A DNA stretch of 64,000 nucleotides. Origin: an uncultured bacterium. GTDB taxonomy: Bacteria; Bacteroidota; Bacteroidia; Bacteroidales; Bacteroidaceae. The notes beneath the pieces are model-generated. The model saw only the letters and a list, made by a program, of their open reading frames with translations. It had not been told where the DNA came from and ran no database searches. Position 1 is the first letter of the stretch. Each line of letters starts with the position of its first letter. The translations under genes were made by a program, and so were the position numbers. Positions 52,549 to 61,202 of the stretch are shown here, piece by piece. The stretch covers positions 1 through 64,000 of the forward strand of contig CAJMSE010000015.1 in assembly GCA_905216025.1 (NCBI GenBank). The letters run 5' to 3'.

Positions 52549-52579
52549 TTTGGTATCTGAAATAAAATAACTAACTTTG
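52549..52579 (+). promoter_or_regulatory. Bacteroidota-type promoter for the two-TM protein
   Basis: TTTG at 52549-52552 and TAACTTTG at 52572-52579, 19-nt spacer. The leader contains a five-codon ORF (ATG at 52604) before the gene's ATG at 52649. Confidence 0.7.
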
Positions 52580-52648
52580 CAAGCAACTAAAAACAATATC
52601 ATTATGGGTACAGATGCTTAGACACATGACCGACAAAAAGAAATTGGA

Positions 52649-53410
52649 ATGAATATCTATAATTTCTTAAAAGCATACATTGGCCCTGCTTGTGCAGGGT
52701 TTGCTTCACTTTGTTCTATTGCGGGGGTTGCTTTGTTATTCATTAATAACAAATCCGCGTGTATCGCAGCATTAGCCGTTTTCTGTACGGGCATGTTGCT
52801 GATTATATACAAAATACTTAAAACCATCAACCGGCTGATACTTGAAAACTCCGACAAGGAGTATCGCAGCATCTCTTCTTTCTATATATATCAATCCAAA
52901 GACGGGCATAAATCCACATTCGAAGTGTACCGCCTTATCCAGTGCAAGCGCTTGTTCTTGACTGAAATCCCATATAAATTCAAGTGGTCGGGTTCCAAGC
53001 AACCGGTTCTTACCTCAAGCATGCAGACAATAGAAGATGTCTGTCATAATGAAGATAAAAACAAATGGGACGGAGCCCGCATCAAATTCAAGAAACCTCT
53101 AAGGTATAATGAATGTACCGTGGTAAACATAAAAACCACCAATGACGATTTCGATGGTGCAGCAAAGCCATGGCTCAGTTGCAATTTGGAAACGCCAATA
53201 GAGATGATGCTGTTCCGTGTTATGCTTTCATACAAACAAGACGGATACAACAGGCAGGCCGTATTTGAGCGTAAAAGGATTGACACGGAGATTGACGGAG
53301 AATATGAATACATCGAAAGCGTGGACTTTAACACCGGCAACAAGTTGTATTCTTATTGCGCAATAAATCCCGAACCCGGTTACATCTACCGCCTTAGATG
53401 GGAAAAATAG
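52649..53410 (+). CDS. Hypothetical protein with two N-terminal membrane helices
   Basis: 253 residues. Two helices (about 9-32 and 36-57) are followed by about 190 residues of beta-rich cytoplasmic domain ending in GNKLYSYCAINPEPGYIYRL. It is AT-rich against its neighbours and stands alone. The two-helix-plus-beta layout recalls membrane effectors of nucleotide-signalling defence systems, but no cyclase or partner is near and no diagnostic motif is seen, so function is left open. Confidence 0.65.
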   Translation: MNIYNFLKAYIGPACAGFASLCSIAGVALLFINNKSACIAALAVFCTGMLLIIYKILKTINRLILENSDKEYRSISSFYIYQSKDGHKSTFEVYRLIQCKRLFLTEIPYKFKWSGSKQPVLTSSMQTIEDVCHNEDKNKWDGARIKFKKPLRYNECTVVNIKTTNDDFDGAAKPWLSCNLETPIEMMLFRVMLSYKQDGYNRQAVFERKRIDTEIDGEYEYIESVDFNTGNKLYSYCAINPEPGYIYRLRWEK

Positions 53411-53497
53411 CATGCAAACGAATAGAAACAACGAATCCATTACGTTCTTTTCTATTCGTTTTCTTCCATCCCAAGAATGTATTAAGCAAACAAATCC

Positions 53498-53528
53498 TTT
53501 GCTGTCTCGGCGAAATAGAGTAATTTTG
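53498..53528 (+). promoter_or_regulatory. Bacteroidota-type promoter for dacB
   Basis: TTTG at 53498-53501 and TAATTTTG at 53521-53528, 19-nt spacer. Confidence 0.75.
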
Positions 53529-53548
53529 TATCATCGAATGAATTGAAA

Positions 53549-54814
53549 ATGGACAGACTCTTACTTCTTATCATGCTCGCCGCCGCATCGCTGCGGGTGG
53601 CGGCACAGACGGACTTTACACAATACGAACGCGAGGAAGACACCGAGACTGAGGCCGCGGCCGACTCTCTGACAGCCGACACGACAGCCACCGGCGATGC
53701 CGCACTGCCCTGGCCGCAGGGTGCGCAGGCAGAGATTACGCGGCTGTTGGAGAGCGACATGTTCGCCACATCGCAGGTGGGACTGATGGTCTACGACCTC
53801 ACGGCAGACAGCGCGATATACAGGCACAACGAGCGGCAGATGCTGCGGCCGGCATCCACGATGAAGGTGGTCACGGCGGTGGCGGCCATCGACCGCCTCG
53901 GCGGCTCGTACCAGTTCCGCACGTCGCTCTGCTACACGGGCACGATAGACAACGGCACGCTCACCGGCGACGTCTACTGCGTGGGCGGTTTCGACCCGCT
54001 CTTCAACGGAGACGACATGAAGGCCTTTGTCGAGAGCATACGGCGGATGGGCGTCGACACGATAAGGGGCCGCATCGTGGCCGACAAGTCGATGAAGGAC
54101 AGCGACAAGTTCGGCGAGGGATGGTGCTGGGACGACGACAACCCCACCCTCTCACCGCTGCTCATCTCGCGGCGCGACAGGTTCACCGAGCGCTTCATCG
54201 AAGAGCTGCGCGAGGCGGGAATCGCCGTCGAGGCCTACGCCACCGAGGGCACGGCGCCGGGCAGCGCGTTCAGCATCTGCACGCGTTTCCACACCATTGA
54301 TCAGGTGCTGATAAGGATGATGAAAGACAGCGACAACCTCTTTGCCGAGTCGATGTTCTACCAACTGGCGGCCGCCACGGGCAACAGGCCGGCCAAGGCG
54401 TCGCACGCAAGGGAGGTGATACGCCGTCTGATACGCCGCACGGGCCTGAACCCGGCGGCATACAAGATTGCCGACGGCAGCGGGCTGTCGCTCTACAACT
54501 ACGTGTCGGCCGAGCTGGAGGTGGCCCTTCTGCGCTATGCTTACCGCAACGCGAACATCTACAACCACCTCTACCACTCGATGCCGGTGGCCGGACAGGA
54601 CGGCACGCTGAAGCGCCGGATGAGAAACAACTTCGCCGACGGCAACGTGCATGCCAAGACGGGCACGCTGACGGGCATCAGCTCGCTCGCCGGCTACTGC
54701 ACCGCGGCCAACGGCCACACGCTCTGCTTCGCCATAATAAACCAGGGAGTGATGCACGGACGCAACGGAAAGGCTTTCCAAGACCGCGTCTGCACGGCGC
54801 TCTGCCGCCCGTGA
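53549..54814 (+). CDS. dacB: D-alanyl-D-alanine carboxypeptidase/endopeptidase (PBP4 type)
   Basis: 421 residues from ATG 53549, signal peptide to about residue 19. The three penicillin-binding motifs are in order: PASTMK (S103-K106), KDSDNLFAE, and HAKTGTLTG. It trims or opens peptidoglycan cross-links in the periplasm. The insert between the first two motifs, typical of S13 peptidases, is present but short (family members are often about 470). A Glu/Asp/Thr-rich linker follows the signal peptide. Together with the mltD-like gene it serves cell-wall turnover. Confidence 0.94.
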   Translation: MDRLLLLIMLAAASLRVAAQTDFTQYEREEDTETEAAADSLTADTTATGDAALPWPQGAQAEITRLLESDMFATSQVGLMVYDLTADSAIYRHNERQMLRPASTMKVVTAVAAIDRLGGSYQFRTSLCYTGTIDNGTLTGDVYCVGGFDPLFNGDDMKAFVESIRRMGVDTIRGRIVADKSMKDSDKFGEGWCWDDDNPTLSPLLISRRDRFTERFIEELREAGIAVEAYATEGTAPGSAFSICTRFHTIDQVLIRMMKDSDNLFAESMFYQLAAATGNRPAKASHAREVIRRLIRRTGLNPAAYKIADGSGLSLYNYVSAELEVALLRYAYRNANIYNHLYHSMPVAGQDGTLKRRMRNNFADGNVHAKTGTLTGISSLAGYCTAANGHTLCFAIINQGVMHGRNGKAFQDRVCTALCRP

Positions 54815-54861
54815 CCGCAGCCCCGGCATACGGAAATGAATACTAACCGATAAAAGATATA

Positions 54862-56046
54862 ATGATGGAACGGATAGAATTATACGTTGAAGAGTTTATA
54901 AAGATGTGCGGACTGACCGGCAACTCAGTCGTGGTGATGCGGTTCACGCTGCTCGTGCTGGTGGCCGTGGTGCTGTCGGCACTGGCCGGAATACTGTTCC
55001 GCAAGATAGTGATACCGCTCACCATGAAGCTGACGGCACGCACGAAGACGACATGGGACGACGTGCTGCTGGGCAGAAAGACGCTCATCGCGGCCAGCAG
55101 GATAGTGCCGGCGGTGGTCATCTGGATTCTGCTGCCGATGATTTTCACACGTTTCGAACTCGTGCACGACCTGCTCGGACGGGCCACGGCGATATATATC
55201 ACGGTGATGTCGGTGAACCTCGCCATCGTCGTCATCAACTCCCTGAAGCAGCTCAGCGGCGGCATAGACTCGTCGGTGCAGCAGTATTTCCACTCGTTCT
55301 GCGGCGTGCTGAAGATAGTGATGATATTCATCGCCGTGATAGTGGTGGTCTCGATACTGATAAACAAGAACCCGGCGACGCTGTTTGCTGGTCTCGGAGC
55401 TACCTCTGCCATAATGATGCTCGTGTTCAAGGACACCATCTCGGGCCTCGTGGCCGGCATACGGCTGACGAGCAACGACATGCTGCACAAGGGCGACTGG
55501 ATAACGGTGCCGAAGGCGGGAGCCGACGGTAACGTGGAGGACATCACACTGACGACGGTGAAGGTGCGTAACTTCGACAACACCATCGTCACCGTGACGC
55601 CGCAGACACTCGTCGACGACTCGTTCAAGAACTGGATAGGCATGCAGAACAGTCCCGGACGCCGCGTGGCACGCAGGATATACTACGATTTCAGGTCGAT
55701 ACGTCCCTTAGGCGAGGTGCTGTGCGCATCGCTCACGGAGCACGGTTACTTCAAGGCCGGCGAGATAACGCCCGACACCGTCAACCTCACCGCCTTCCGC
55801 CGGCATCTCGAGAAATATCTCGACGCACACCCGGAGGTGAACAACGACATGATGATAATGGTACATCAGCTTGAGCCTGCGGCGATGGGACTGCCCCTCG
55901 AGATGTATTTCTTCCTTACGGACAAGGACTGGCTGACGTATGAACACAACCGAGACAGCATCTTCGAGCACATCTACGCCATCACGCCCGACTTCGGACT
56001 GAGAATCTATCAGCAGCAGATAGGCGGCGCGGCGCAGGACGCTTAA
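54862..56046 (+). CDS. Mechanosensitive ion channel (MscS family)
   Basis: 394 residues with about five membrane helices in the first half, the pore helix region LFAGLGATSAIMMLVFKDTI and the cytoplasmic beta domain beginning HKGDWITVPKAGADGNVEDI, TVKVRNFDNTIVTVTPQTL. The C-terminal extension resembles the larger YbdG/MscM subfamily. It opens under membrane tension and releases solutes after osmotic downshock. It is 47 nt after dacB and may be in its operon. A terminator follows. Confidence 0.92.
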   Translation: MMERIELYVEEFIKMCGLTGNSVVVMRFTLLVLVAVVLSALAGILFRKIVIPLTMKLTARTKTTWDDVLLGRKTLIAASRIVPAVVIWILLPMIFTRFELVHDLLGRATAIYITVMSVNLAIVVINSLKQLSGGIDSSVQQYFHSFCGVLKIVMIFIAVIVVVSILINKNPATLFAGLGATSAIMMLVFKDTISGLVAGIRLTSNDMLHKGDWITVPKAGADGNVEDITLTTVKVRNFDNTIVTVTPQTLVDDSFKNWIGMQNSPGRRVARRIYYDFRSIRPLGEVLCASLTEHGYFKAGEITPDTVNLTAFRRHLEKYLDAHPEVNNDMMIMVHQLEPAAMGLPLEMYFFLTDKDWLTYEHNRDSIFEHIYAITPDFGLRIYQQQIGGAAQDA

Positions 56047-56065
56047 AACGTAACCTTAATGCAAC

Positions 56066-56098
56066 AAGGGCCTCCCGACGGTGTCGCGGAGGCCCTTT
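56066..56098 (+). terminator. Intrinsic terminator of the mechanosensitive channel gene
   Basis: AAGGGCCTCC (56066-56075) pairs exactly with GGAGGCCCTT (56088-56097), then TTGAC. The T-run is short. Confidence 0.65.
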
Positions 56099-56222
56099 GA
56101 CGATGTAACGGAGCGTCCGTGACGGTGCGTCCGGTTGCCCGTCATCAGGTTCTGCCCGCTGTCAAACGCGTTTTTGAGAGCTTGCCTAAGTGTCTTTGAG
56201 AGCTGAGCTAAGCGCCTTTAAA
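56096..56222 (+). repeat. Dispersed GTGCTTTTGAGAGC repeat, copy 3
   Basis: The same order of parts as in the other two copies: TTGACGATGTAACGG with GTGACGGTGCGTCC, GGTTCTGCCCGCTGTCAAAC, GCGTTTTTGAGAGCTTG, then TAAGTGTCTTTGAGAGCTGA and TAAGCGCCTTT. It reads in the direction of the preceding gene. Confidence 0.65.
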
Positions 56223-56313
56223 ATACAAACGGAGTTTTTATAAAAATACCATGGCCGTGTATGCGGAGTTCTGCGAAAAAGGATTATCTTTGCAAATAGA
56301 TAATGTAAACAGC

Positions 56314-56628
56314 ATGGATGAGAACGTTATAAGAAGCATCAAGGATGTTGCAAAGACGGCCCTGCCGGAAAACAGCAGGCTGCTGCTCTACGGGTCACGT
56401 GCCCGCGGAGACTCGCATGCCGGCTCAGACTGGGACTTGCTCATACTACTCGACAAGCCGCGGATTGAGGCCGACGACTACGACAACGTCGCATTCCCCT
56501 TCACCATGCTCGGATGGGACATCAACGAGATGATAAGTCCGCACCTATACACAAAAAGGCAATGGGATTCATGGGCATACAGCCCTTTCTATAAGAACGT
56601 CGAACGGGATAAAATAATACTTGTATGA
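56314..56628 (+). CDS. Nucleotidyltransferase domain protein (MNT, MntA-type)
   Basis: 104 residues from ATG 56314. The nucleotidyltransferase core is LLYGSRARGDSHAGSDWDLL: G27-S28 and the metal-binding D39 and D41. A TATCTTTG box at 56285-56292 lies inside the longer frame (from 56251), so that start is rejected. In MNT/HEPN toxin-antitoxin pairs this protein adenylylates a tyrosine of the HEPN toxin. It overlaps the next gene by 4 nt (ATGA), the tight coupling expected of such a pair. Confidence 0.85.
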   Translation: MDENVIRSIKDVAKTALPENSRLLLYGSRARGDSHAGSDWDLLILLDKPRIEADDYDNVAFPFTMLGWDINEMISPHLYTKRQWDSWAYSPFYKNVERDKIILV

Positions 56629-57020
56629 GCCTGAACGAAGAAGAAAGGAAAATCATCGTAAACCTTGAGATAGAAAAAGCGCATAGCACTTTCGCACAGA
56701 TTGAGACGCTACGGGATGCCAGTTTCTGGGATACCGCAGCGAACCGGCTTTACTATGCAGCTTTTCATGCTGTATCGGCACTCCTTATCCACGATGGACA
56801 TAGCGTCAGTTCGCACCGTGGCGTGGTTGCAATGTTCGGACAATATTATATCAAGAACGGTATAATACCGCTCGAATACGGGAAACTTTACTCCCAGCTT
56901 CAGACCATGCGGGAAGAGAGCGACTATAACTGCTCGTACGAGGCGACGGCCGAAGACATAGCCAGGAAGATAGAACCGACCCGCCTTCTGATAGAGATTA
57001 TAACCCGGATGGTAAGCTAA
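56625..57020 (+). CDS. HEPN domain protein (HepT-like)
   Basis: 131 residues, all helical. The HEPN motif appears as R41-LYYAAF-H48, six residues between Arg and His, with a Tyr-Tyr inside. Members of this shape are commonly partnered with a small nucleotidyltransferase. They may be RNases, or, in the group with the NRxYYAxFH pattern, may lack RNase activity. It is the second half of the pair and ends at a strong hairpin. Confidence 0.85.
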   Translation: MSLNEEERKIIVNLEIEKAHSTFAQIETLRDASFWDTAANRLYYAAFHAVSALLIHDGHSVSSHRGVVAMFGQYYIKNGIIPLEYGKLYSQLQTMREESDYNCSYEATAEDIARKIEPTRLLIEIITRMVS

Positions 57021-57047
57021 CCCACCTCCGGCAGCGGCAAAACGAAA

Positions 57048-57077
57048 CGGGCCGGCAATCGCATGATTGCCGGCCCG
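57048..57077. terminator. Bidirectional hairpin between the MNT/HEPN pair and acyl-CoA dehydrogenase
   Basis: CGGGCCGGCAATC (57048-57060) and GATTGCCGGCCCG (57065-57077) form a perfect 13-bp stem with a 4-nt loop, between convergent genes. Confidence 0.8.
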
Positions 57078-57100
57078 GTCTGTATATATCCTTCAATTCC

Positions 57101-58831
57101 TTACGCCTCGGCAGCTTCTTTCTGCTGTGCGATGTAGAATTCGATGTCTTCCGGACGGAAGTTGCGGATGAAACCATAGTGTCCCTCGACCTCGGCCTCG
57201 GCATGACGCACGTACACGTTGGCACTCTTGGTGAAGAGTTCGGGAGCGCGTGTGGCATCGTCGAGGATGAGAAGCGACATTATTATGTCGGCAGTCATCT
57301 CGTAGAGACGGCGCGCGAGGAAATCGAGAACGCACTGGCTGTCGGCCTCCTTGACCTTAGCAATGGCCTCCTCGAGCTTCTCTACCATCGGAACGACGCG
57401 GTCTTTGAGAGCCTGAAGCTCGGGAGCCACGGCGCTGTCGAGCATCTCGCGAATGATGGACAGGCATGTTCCGTTGGTGATATAGCGTATAGCGGCAACA
57501 ACCTGAAGCTGCGTCGTACCCTCGTAGATGGAGAAGATGCGGGCGTCGCGGAAGAGACGCTGGCTCTTATACTCCATGATGAAGCCCGAACCGCCATGCA
57601 CCGAGATTGCGTCGTAAGCGTTCTGGTTGGCATATTCAGAGTTCATACCCTTTGCAAGGGGCGTGAACGCATCGGCCAGACGGGTGTATTTCTTGAGCTC
57701 GGCACGCTCCTCGGGAGTGAGCTTGCGGTCGCGTGCGATGTCCTCGAGAGCCTTGTAGATGTCTACGTAGCGGGCTGTCTGATAGAGAAGGGAACGGCCT
57801 GCGTCGAGCTTCGCCTTCATGCGGGCAAGCATATCGTAGACAGCGGGGAAGTTGATGATTTTCTCTCCGAACTGCGCACGGTCCTTGGCGTATGCCAGAG
57901 CCTCGTTGTAAGCCTCCTGCTCCACGCCCACACTCTGCGCCGCGATGCCGAGACGGGCACCATTCATCAGGGCCATAACATACTTGATGAGTCCTAAGCG
58001 GGTGCTTCCGCACAGCTCGGCCTTGGCGTTCTTGTATGTAAGTTCGCATGTGGGAGAGCCGTGTATGCCGAGCTTGTGCTCGATGTGGCGCACGTCTACG
58101 CCGCCGTCGCGCTTGTCGTAGATGAACATCGACAGTCCGCGGCCGTCGTGGGTGCCTTCCTCCGAGCGTGCGAGCACGAGGTGGATGTCTGAGTCGCCGT
58201 TGGTGATGAAGCGCTTGACACCGTTCAGGCGCCAGCAGTTGTTAGCCTCGTCAAACGTCGCCTTGAGCATCACGCGCTGCAGGTCGGAACCGGCGTCGGG
58301 CTCGGTGAGGTCCATCGACATGGTCTCGCCGGCGCAGATGCGGGGGATATACTTCTCGCGCTGCTCCTCGCTGCCGAACTCGTAGAGCGTGTCGATGCAG
58401 CTCTGGAGGCTCCAGATGTTCTGGAATCCGGCGTCGGCGGCAGCTATTACCTCGCTGAGCATCGAGAAAGTGGTGTTCGGCAGGTTCAGTCCACCGTAGC
58501 GGCGGGGCATGCTGATGCCCCAGAGGCCAGCCTTGCGGGTGGCCTCCATGTTCTCTACTGTCTTCGACGCATATATCATGCGCCCGTTCTCGAGGTGCGG
58601 TCCTTCAAGGTCTACGCTCTCCGAGTTGGGCTCGATGATGTTTGCGGCCACGTCGCCCGTGATGTCGAGGATGCGCTTGTAGTTCTCTATCGCATCGTCA
58701 AAGTCAACGGGTGCGTCCTCATACTTGTCCTTATCCTCATATCCGCGCTCCTTCAGTTCAACGATACGCTTCATCAGCGGGTGACCGAGATGGAACTCCA
58801 GTTCGGGATGGTCGCTATAATAATTTGCCAT
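57101..58831 (-). CDS. Acyl-CoA dehydrogenase family protein
   Basis: 576 residues, longer than classical acyl-CoA dehydrogenases (about 385) but usual for the form with a C-terminal extension. Motifs: PRRYGGLNLPN, the FAD/substrate block TEPDAGSDLQRV, and VHGGSGFIMEYKSQRLFRDA with IFSIYEGTTQLQ. The last about 110 residues form the extra helical domain. It passes electrons from an acyl-CoA to the electron transfer flavoprotein encoded just upstream (13 nt gap). Cytoplasmic. Confidence 0.93.
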   Translation of the reverse strand: MANYYSDHPELEFHLGHPLMKRIVELKERGYEDKDKYEDAPVDFDDAIENYKRILDITGDVAANIIEPNSESVDLEGPHLENGRMIYASKTVENMEATRKAGLWGISMPRRYGGLNLPNTTFSMLSEVIAAADAGFQNIWSLQSCIDTLYEFGSEEQREKYIPRICAGETMSMDLTEPDAGSDLQRVMLKATFDEANNCWRLNGVKRFITNGDSDIHLVLARSEEGTHDGRGLSMFIYDKRDGGVDVRHIEHKLGIHGSPTCELTYKNAKAELCGSTRLGLIKYVMALMNGARLGIAAQSVGVEQEAYNEALAYAKDRAQFGEKIINFPAVYDMLARMKAKLDAGRSLLYQTARYVDIYKALEDIARDRKLTPEERAELKKYTRLADAFTPLAKGMNSEYANQNAYDAISVHGGSGFIMEYKSQRLFRDARIFSIYEGTTQLQVVAAIRYITNGTCLSIIREMLDSAVAPELQALKDRVVPMVEKLEEAIAKVKEADSQCVLDFLARRLYEMTADIIMSLLILDDATRAPELFTKSANVYVRHAEAEVEGHYGFIRNFRPEDIEFYIAQQKEAAEA

Positions 58832-58844
58832 GGTGATTCCTTAT

Positions 58845-59867
58845 TTATTTGTTGTTTGCTTTATAATACTTGATGAGCTTGGGCACGACCTCCTCCACCG
58901 TGCCTACGATGACGTAGTCGGCAATCTTGTTGATGGGGGCCTCGGGGTCGCTGTTGACAGAGATGATGATACCCGAGTCCTGCATACCGGCAATGTGCTG
59001 TATCTGTCCGCTTATTCCGCAGGCGATGTATACCTTCGGATGCACCGTCACTCCGGTCTGTCCTATCTGGCGGTCGTGGTCTGCCCAGCCGGCATCCACG
59101 GCGGCGCGGCTTGCGCCCACCTCACCGTGCAACTCCTTGGCGAGCTTGAAGAGCAGGTCGAAACCTTCCTTGCTGCCCACTCCGTAGCCTCCGGCAACGA
59201 CGATGGGTGCGCCCTTCAGGTTGTGCTTTGCCTCCTCGACATGACGGTCGAGCACCTTCACGACGAATGCTTCGGGCGACACATATTTTGAGACCTCTGG
59301 GTAGACGGTCTCCTTGCGGCTCTCGCCCTCGTACTCGGCCTTTTGCATCACGCCGCTGCGCACCGTGGCCATCTGAGGCCGGTGCTCGGGGTTGACGATG
59401 GTGGCGACGATGTTTCCGCCGAAGGCGGGACGTATCTGATAGAGCAGCTGGTCGTACGACTTACCGCTCTTCTTGTCTTCATACGGACCGATTTCCAGCT
59501 CGGTGCAGTCGGCGGTAAGGCCGCTGGTGAGCGACGACGACACCCGCGGACCGAGGTCGCGGCCTATCACGGTGGCGCCCATGAGGCATATCTGCGGCTG
59601 CTCCTCCTTAAAGAGGTTCACGAGGATATCCGTATGTGGTGCAGACGTGTAGGGGAAGAGTCCCTCTGCGTCGAACACAAACAGCTTGTCGACGCCGTAA
59701 GGCAGTATCTGCTGCTCGACGGCACCCTTGATGCCCGTACCGGCAACGACGGCGTGGAGCTCCACGCCCAGTTCATTGGCCAGCTTGCGGCCCTTGGTCA
59801 GCAACTCCTGAGATACTTCCTGTACCTGAGTGCCTTCTATTTCTATGTATACAAAAACGTTATTCAT
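58845..59867 (-). CDS. etfA: Electron transfer flavoprotein alpha subunit
   Basis: 340 residues from ATG 59867; the frame continues to 59978 but that part is low-complexity intergenic sequence. The C-terminal FAD-binding part has VVAGGYGVGSKEGF, DHDRQIGQTGVTVHPKVYIA and ISGQIQHIAGM with ISVNSDPEAPI, the EtfA signature. It pairs with EtfB to take electrons from the acyl-CoA dehydrogenase. Operon order etfB-etfA-dehydrogenase. Confidence 0.95.
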   Translation of the reverse strand: MNNVFVYIEIEGTQVQEVSQELLTKGRKLANELGVELHAVVAGTGIKGAVEQQILPYGVDKLFVFDAEGLFPYTSAPHTDILVNLFKEEQPQICLMGATVIGRDLGPRVSSSLTSGLTADCTELEIGPYEDKKSGKSYDQLLYQIRPAFGGNIVATIVNPEHRPQMATVRSGVMQKAEYEGESRKETVYPEVSKYVSPEAFVVKVLDRHVEEAKHNLKGAPIVVAGGYGVGSKEGFDLLFKLAKELHGEVGASRAAVDAGWADHDRQIGQTGVTVHPKVYIACGISGQIQHIAGMQDSGIIISVNSDPEAPINKIADYVIVGTVEEVVPKLIKYYKANNK

Positions 59868-59888
59868 ATCTTTTCTTTTGGGTTTTAG

Positions 59889-60032
59889 GGTCTTAAGGTC
59901 GCTGCGCTTCCGGGTTATGAGGTGAAGAGTGGCTATATATAATAATGTGTGCGCCGCATAAGCGGCCGCTGCCGCCATATATTATAATAAGGTATTATCA
60001 CCTCACGACCTGAACCCCATCAACCTGAGACC
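59889..60032. repeat. Imperfect palindromic spacer between etfB and etfA
   Basis: GAGGTGA (59919-59925) pairs with TCACCTC (59998-60004); the outer GGTCTTAAGGT and ACCTGAGACC are approximate complements, and TATATAATAAT and ATATTATAATA lie in the loop. The spacer is about 170 bp, unusually long inside an etf operon. Confidence 0.45.
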
Positions 60033-60037
60033 TTAAA

Positions 60038-60907
60038 TTATCCGATGATTTTCTCTTCAAGCAGTTCCTTGATCATGCTCTCTATGTCTGCATCGCTGCC
60101 GGTGAGGGTCTTGCTCTCCTTGGCCTGGAAGACGATGTTCTTCACTGCCTTCACCTTCGTGGGCGAGCCGCTGAGACCGCACTGCTGCGGATCTCCGTCT
60201 ACATCGGCCACCGACCACTGGTTAAGGGTGAGATAGGGACGCTCTGCATACAGTTCCTTGTACGGCATGTCGTCGGTGCGCTCCATGGGGGCCGTGGCGC
60301 GCTTATACTTCATCACGAGCTTCGCATTGCAGGGGCGGCAGGGTGCTGCGCTTCCGTTCACCGTCACTACGACGGGCATCGGAGCCTCAACCGTCTCGAC
60401 GCCACCGTCTATCTGGCGGCGTATTGTCAGCTTGCCGGCCTCGCATTTCAATATCTCCTCGGCGTATGTGACCTGGTTCAGACCCAGTTTCTGAGCCACC
60501 TGAGGGCCAACCTGCGCGGTGTCGCCGTCGATAGCCTGACGTCCTCCGATGACGATGTCGACGTCGCCGATTTTCTTTATCGCCGTGGCTAAGGCGTAAG
60601 ATGTGGCCAGTGTGTCGGCTCCTGCGAAGAGCCTGTCGGTAAGCAGCCAGCCCGTGTCGGCTCCGCGGTAGAGTCCCTGGCGGATAATCTCGGCGGCACG
60701 GGGCGGGCCCATGGTCAGTATGCCCACGGTAGAGCCGGGGTTCTGCTCCTTAAGGCGCAGGGCCTGCTCAAGGGCGTTAAGATCTTCAGGATTGAAGATT
60801 GCGGGCAGCGCGGCGCGGTTGACGGTTCCTTCGGCCGTCATGGCGTCCTTGCCCACGTTTCTTGTGTCTGGAACTTGCTTGGCAAGTACAACGATTTTCA
60901 AACTCAT
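60038..60907 (-). CDS. etfB: Electron transfer flavoprotein beta subunit
   Basis: 289 residues. The EtfB pattern is complete: KIVVLAKQVPDTRNV, FNPEDLNALEQALRL, GRQAIDGDTAQVGPQVAQKLG and a C-terminal adenosine-binding part. It contains AMP in the heterodimer and docks the dehydrogenase. Its promoter is clear on the minus strand (60986-61016). It leads the operon, but a palindromic spacer separates it from etfA. Confidence 0.95.
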   Translation of the reverse strand: MSLKIVVLAKQVPDTRNVGKDAMTAEGTVNRAALPAIFNPEDLNALEQALRLKEQNPGSTVGILTMGPPRAAEIIRQGLYRGADTGWLLTDRLFAGADTLATSYALATAIKKIGDVDIVIGGRQAIDGDTAQVGPQVAQKLGLNQVTYAEEILKCEAGKLTIRRQIDGGVETVEAPMPVVVTVNGSAAPCRPCNAKLVMKYKRATAPMERTDDMPYKELYAERPYLTLNQWSVADVDGDPQQCGLSGSPTKVKAVKNIVFQAKESKTLTGSDADIESMIKELLEEKIIG

Positions 60908-60985
60908 AAATTATTATTGTTATTGTAGATTCACTATGACCGCCCGGCGGAGCCGCGCCATGCGGCCGCCGGGACTGAATAGATG

Positions 60986-61016
60986 CAAAATTAATCTTTT
61001 TTCGCTTTATAGCAAA
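60986..61016 (-). promoter_or_regulatory. Bacteroidota-type promoter for the etf operon
   Basis: On the minus strand TTTG (complement of 61013-61016) and TAATTTTG (complement of 60986-60993) are 19 nt apart. Confidence 0.75.
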
Positions 61017-61202
61017 GAAAAAAGCCGGAAAATGCACGTTTCAGGCCTATTTGTGCATGTCAGGAAGTTCATTATCAGGCATATACCATGATTACGGGCC
61101 TCCTTTACGGTGGAAGGAACAGGTCGCGGAACGGCAGAGACATGCCGTTTTTCGGATAAAAAGATGTATCTTTGCAGCCGCAGACAATGTTACCGACGAT
61201 AA

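Noticed and set aside
52649..53410. Naming the two-helix protein a CBASS effector
   Set aside because: No cyclase gene, no diagnostic residues; only the layout is similar, so it is reported as unknown.
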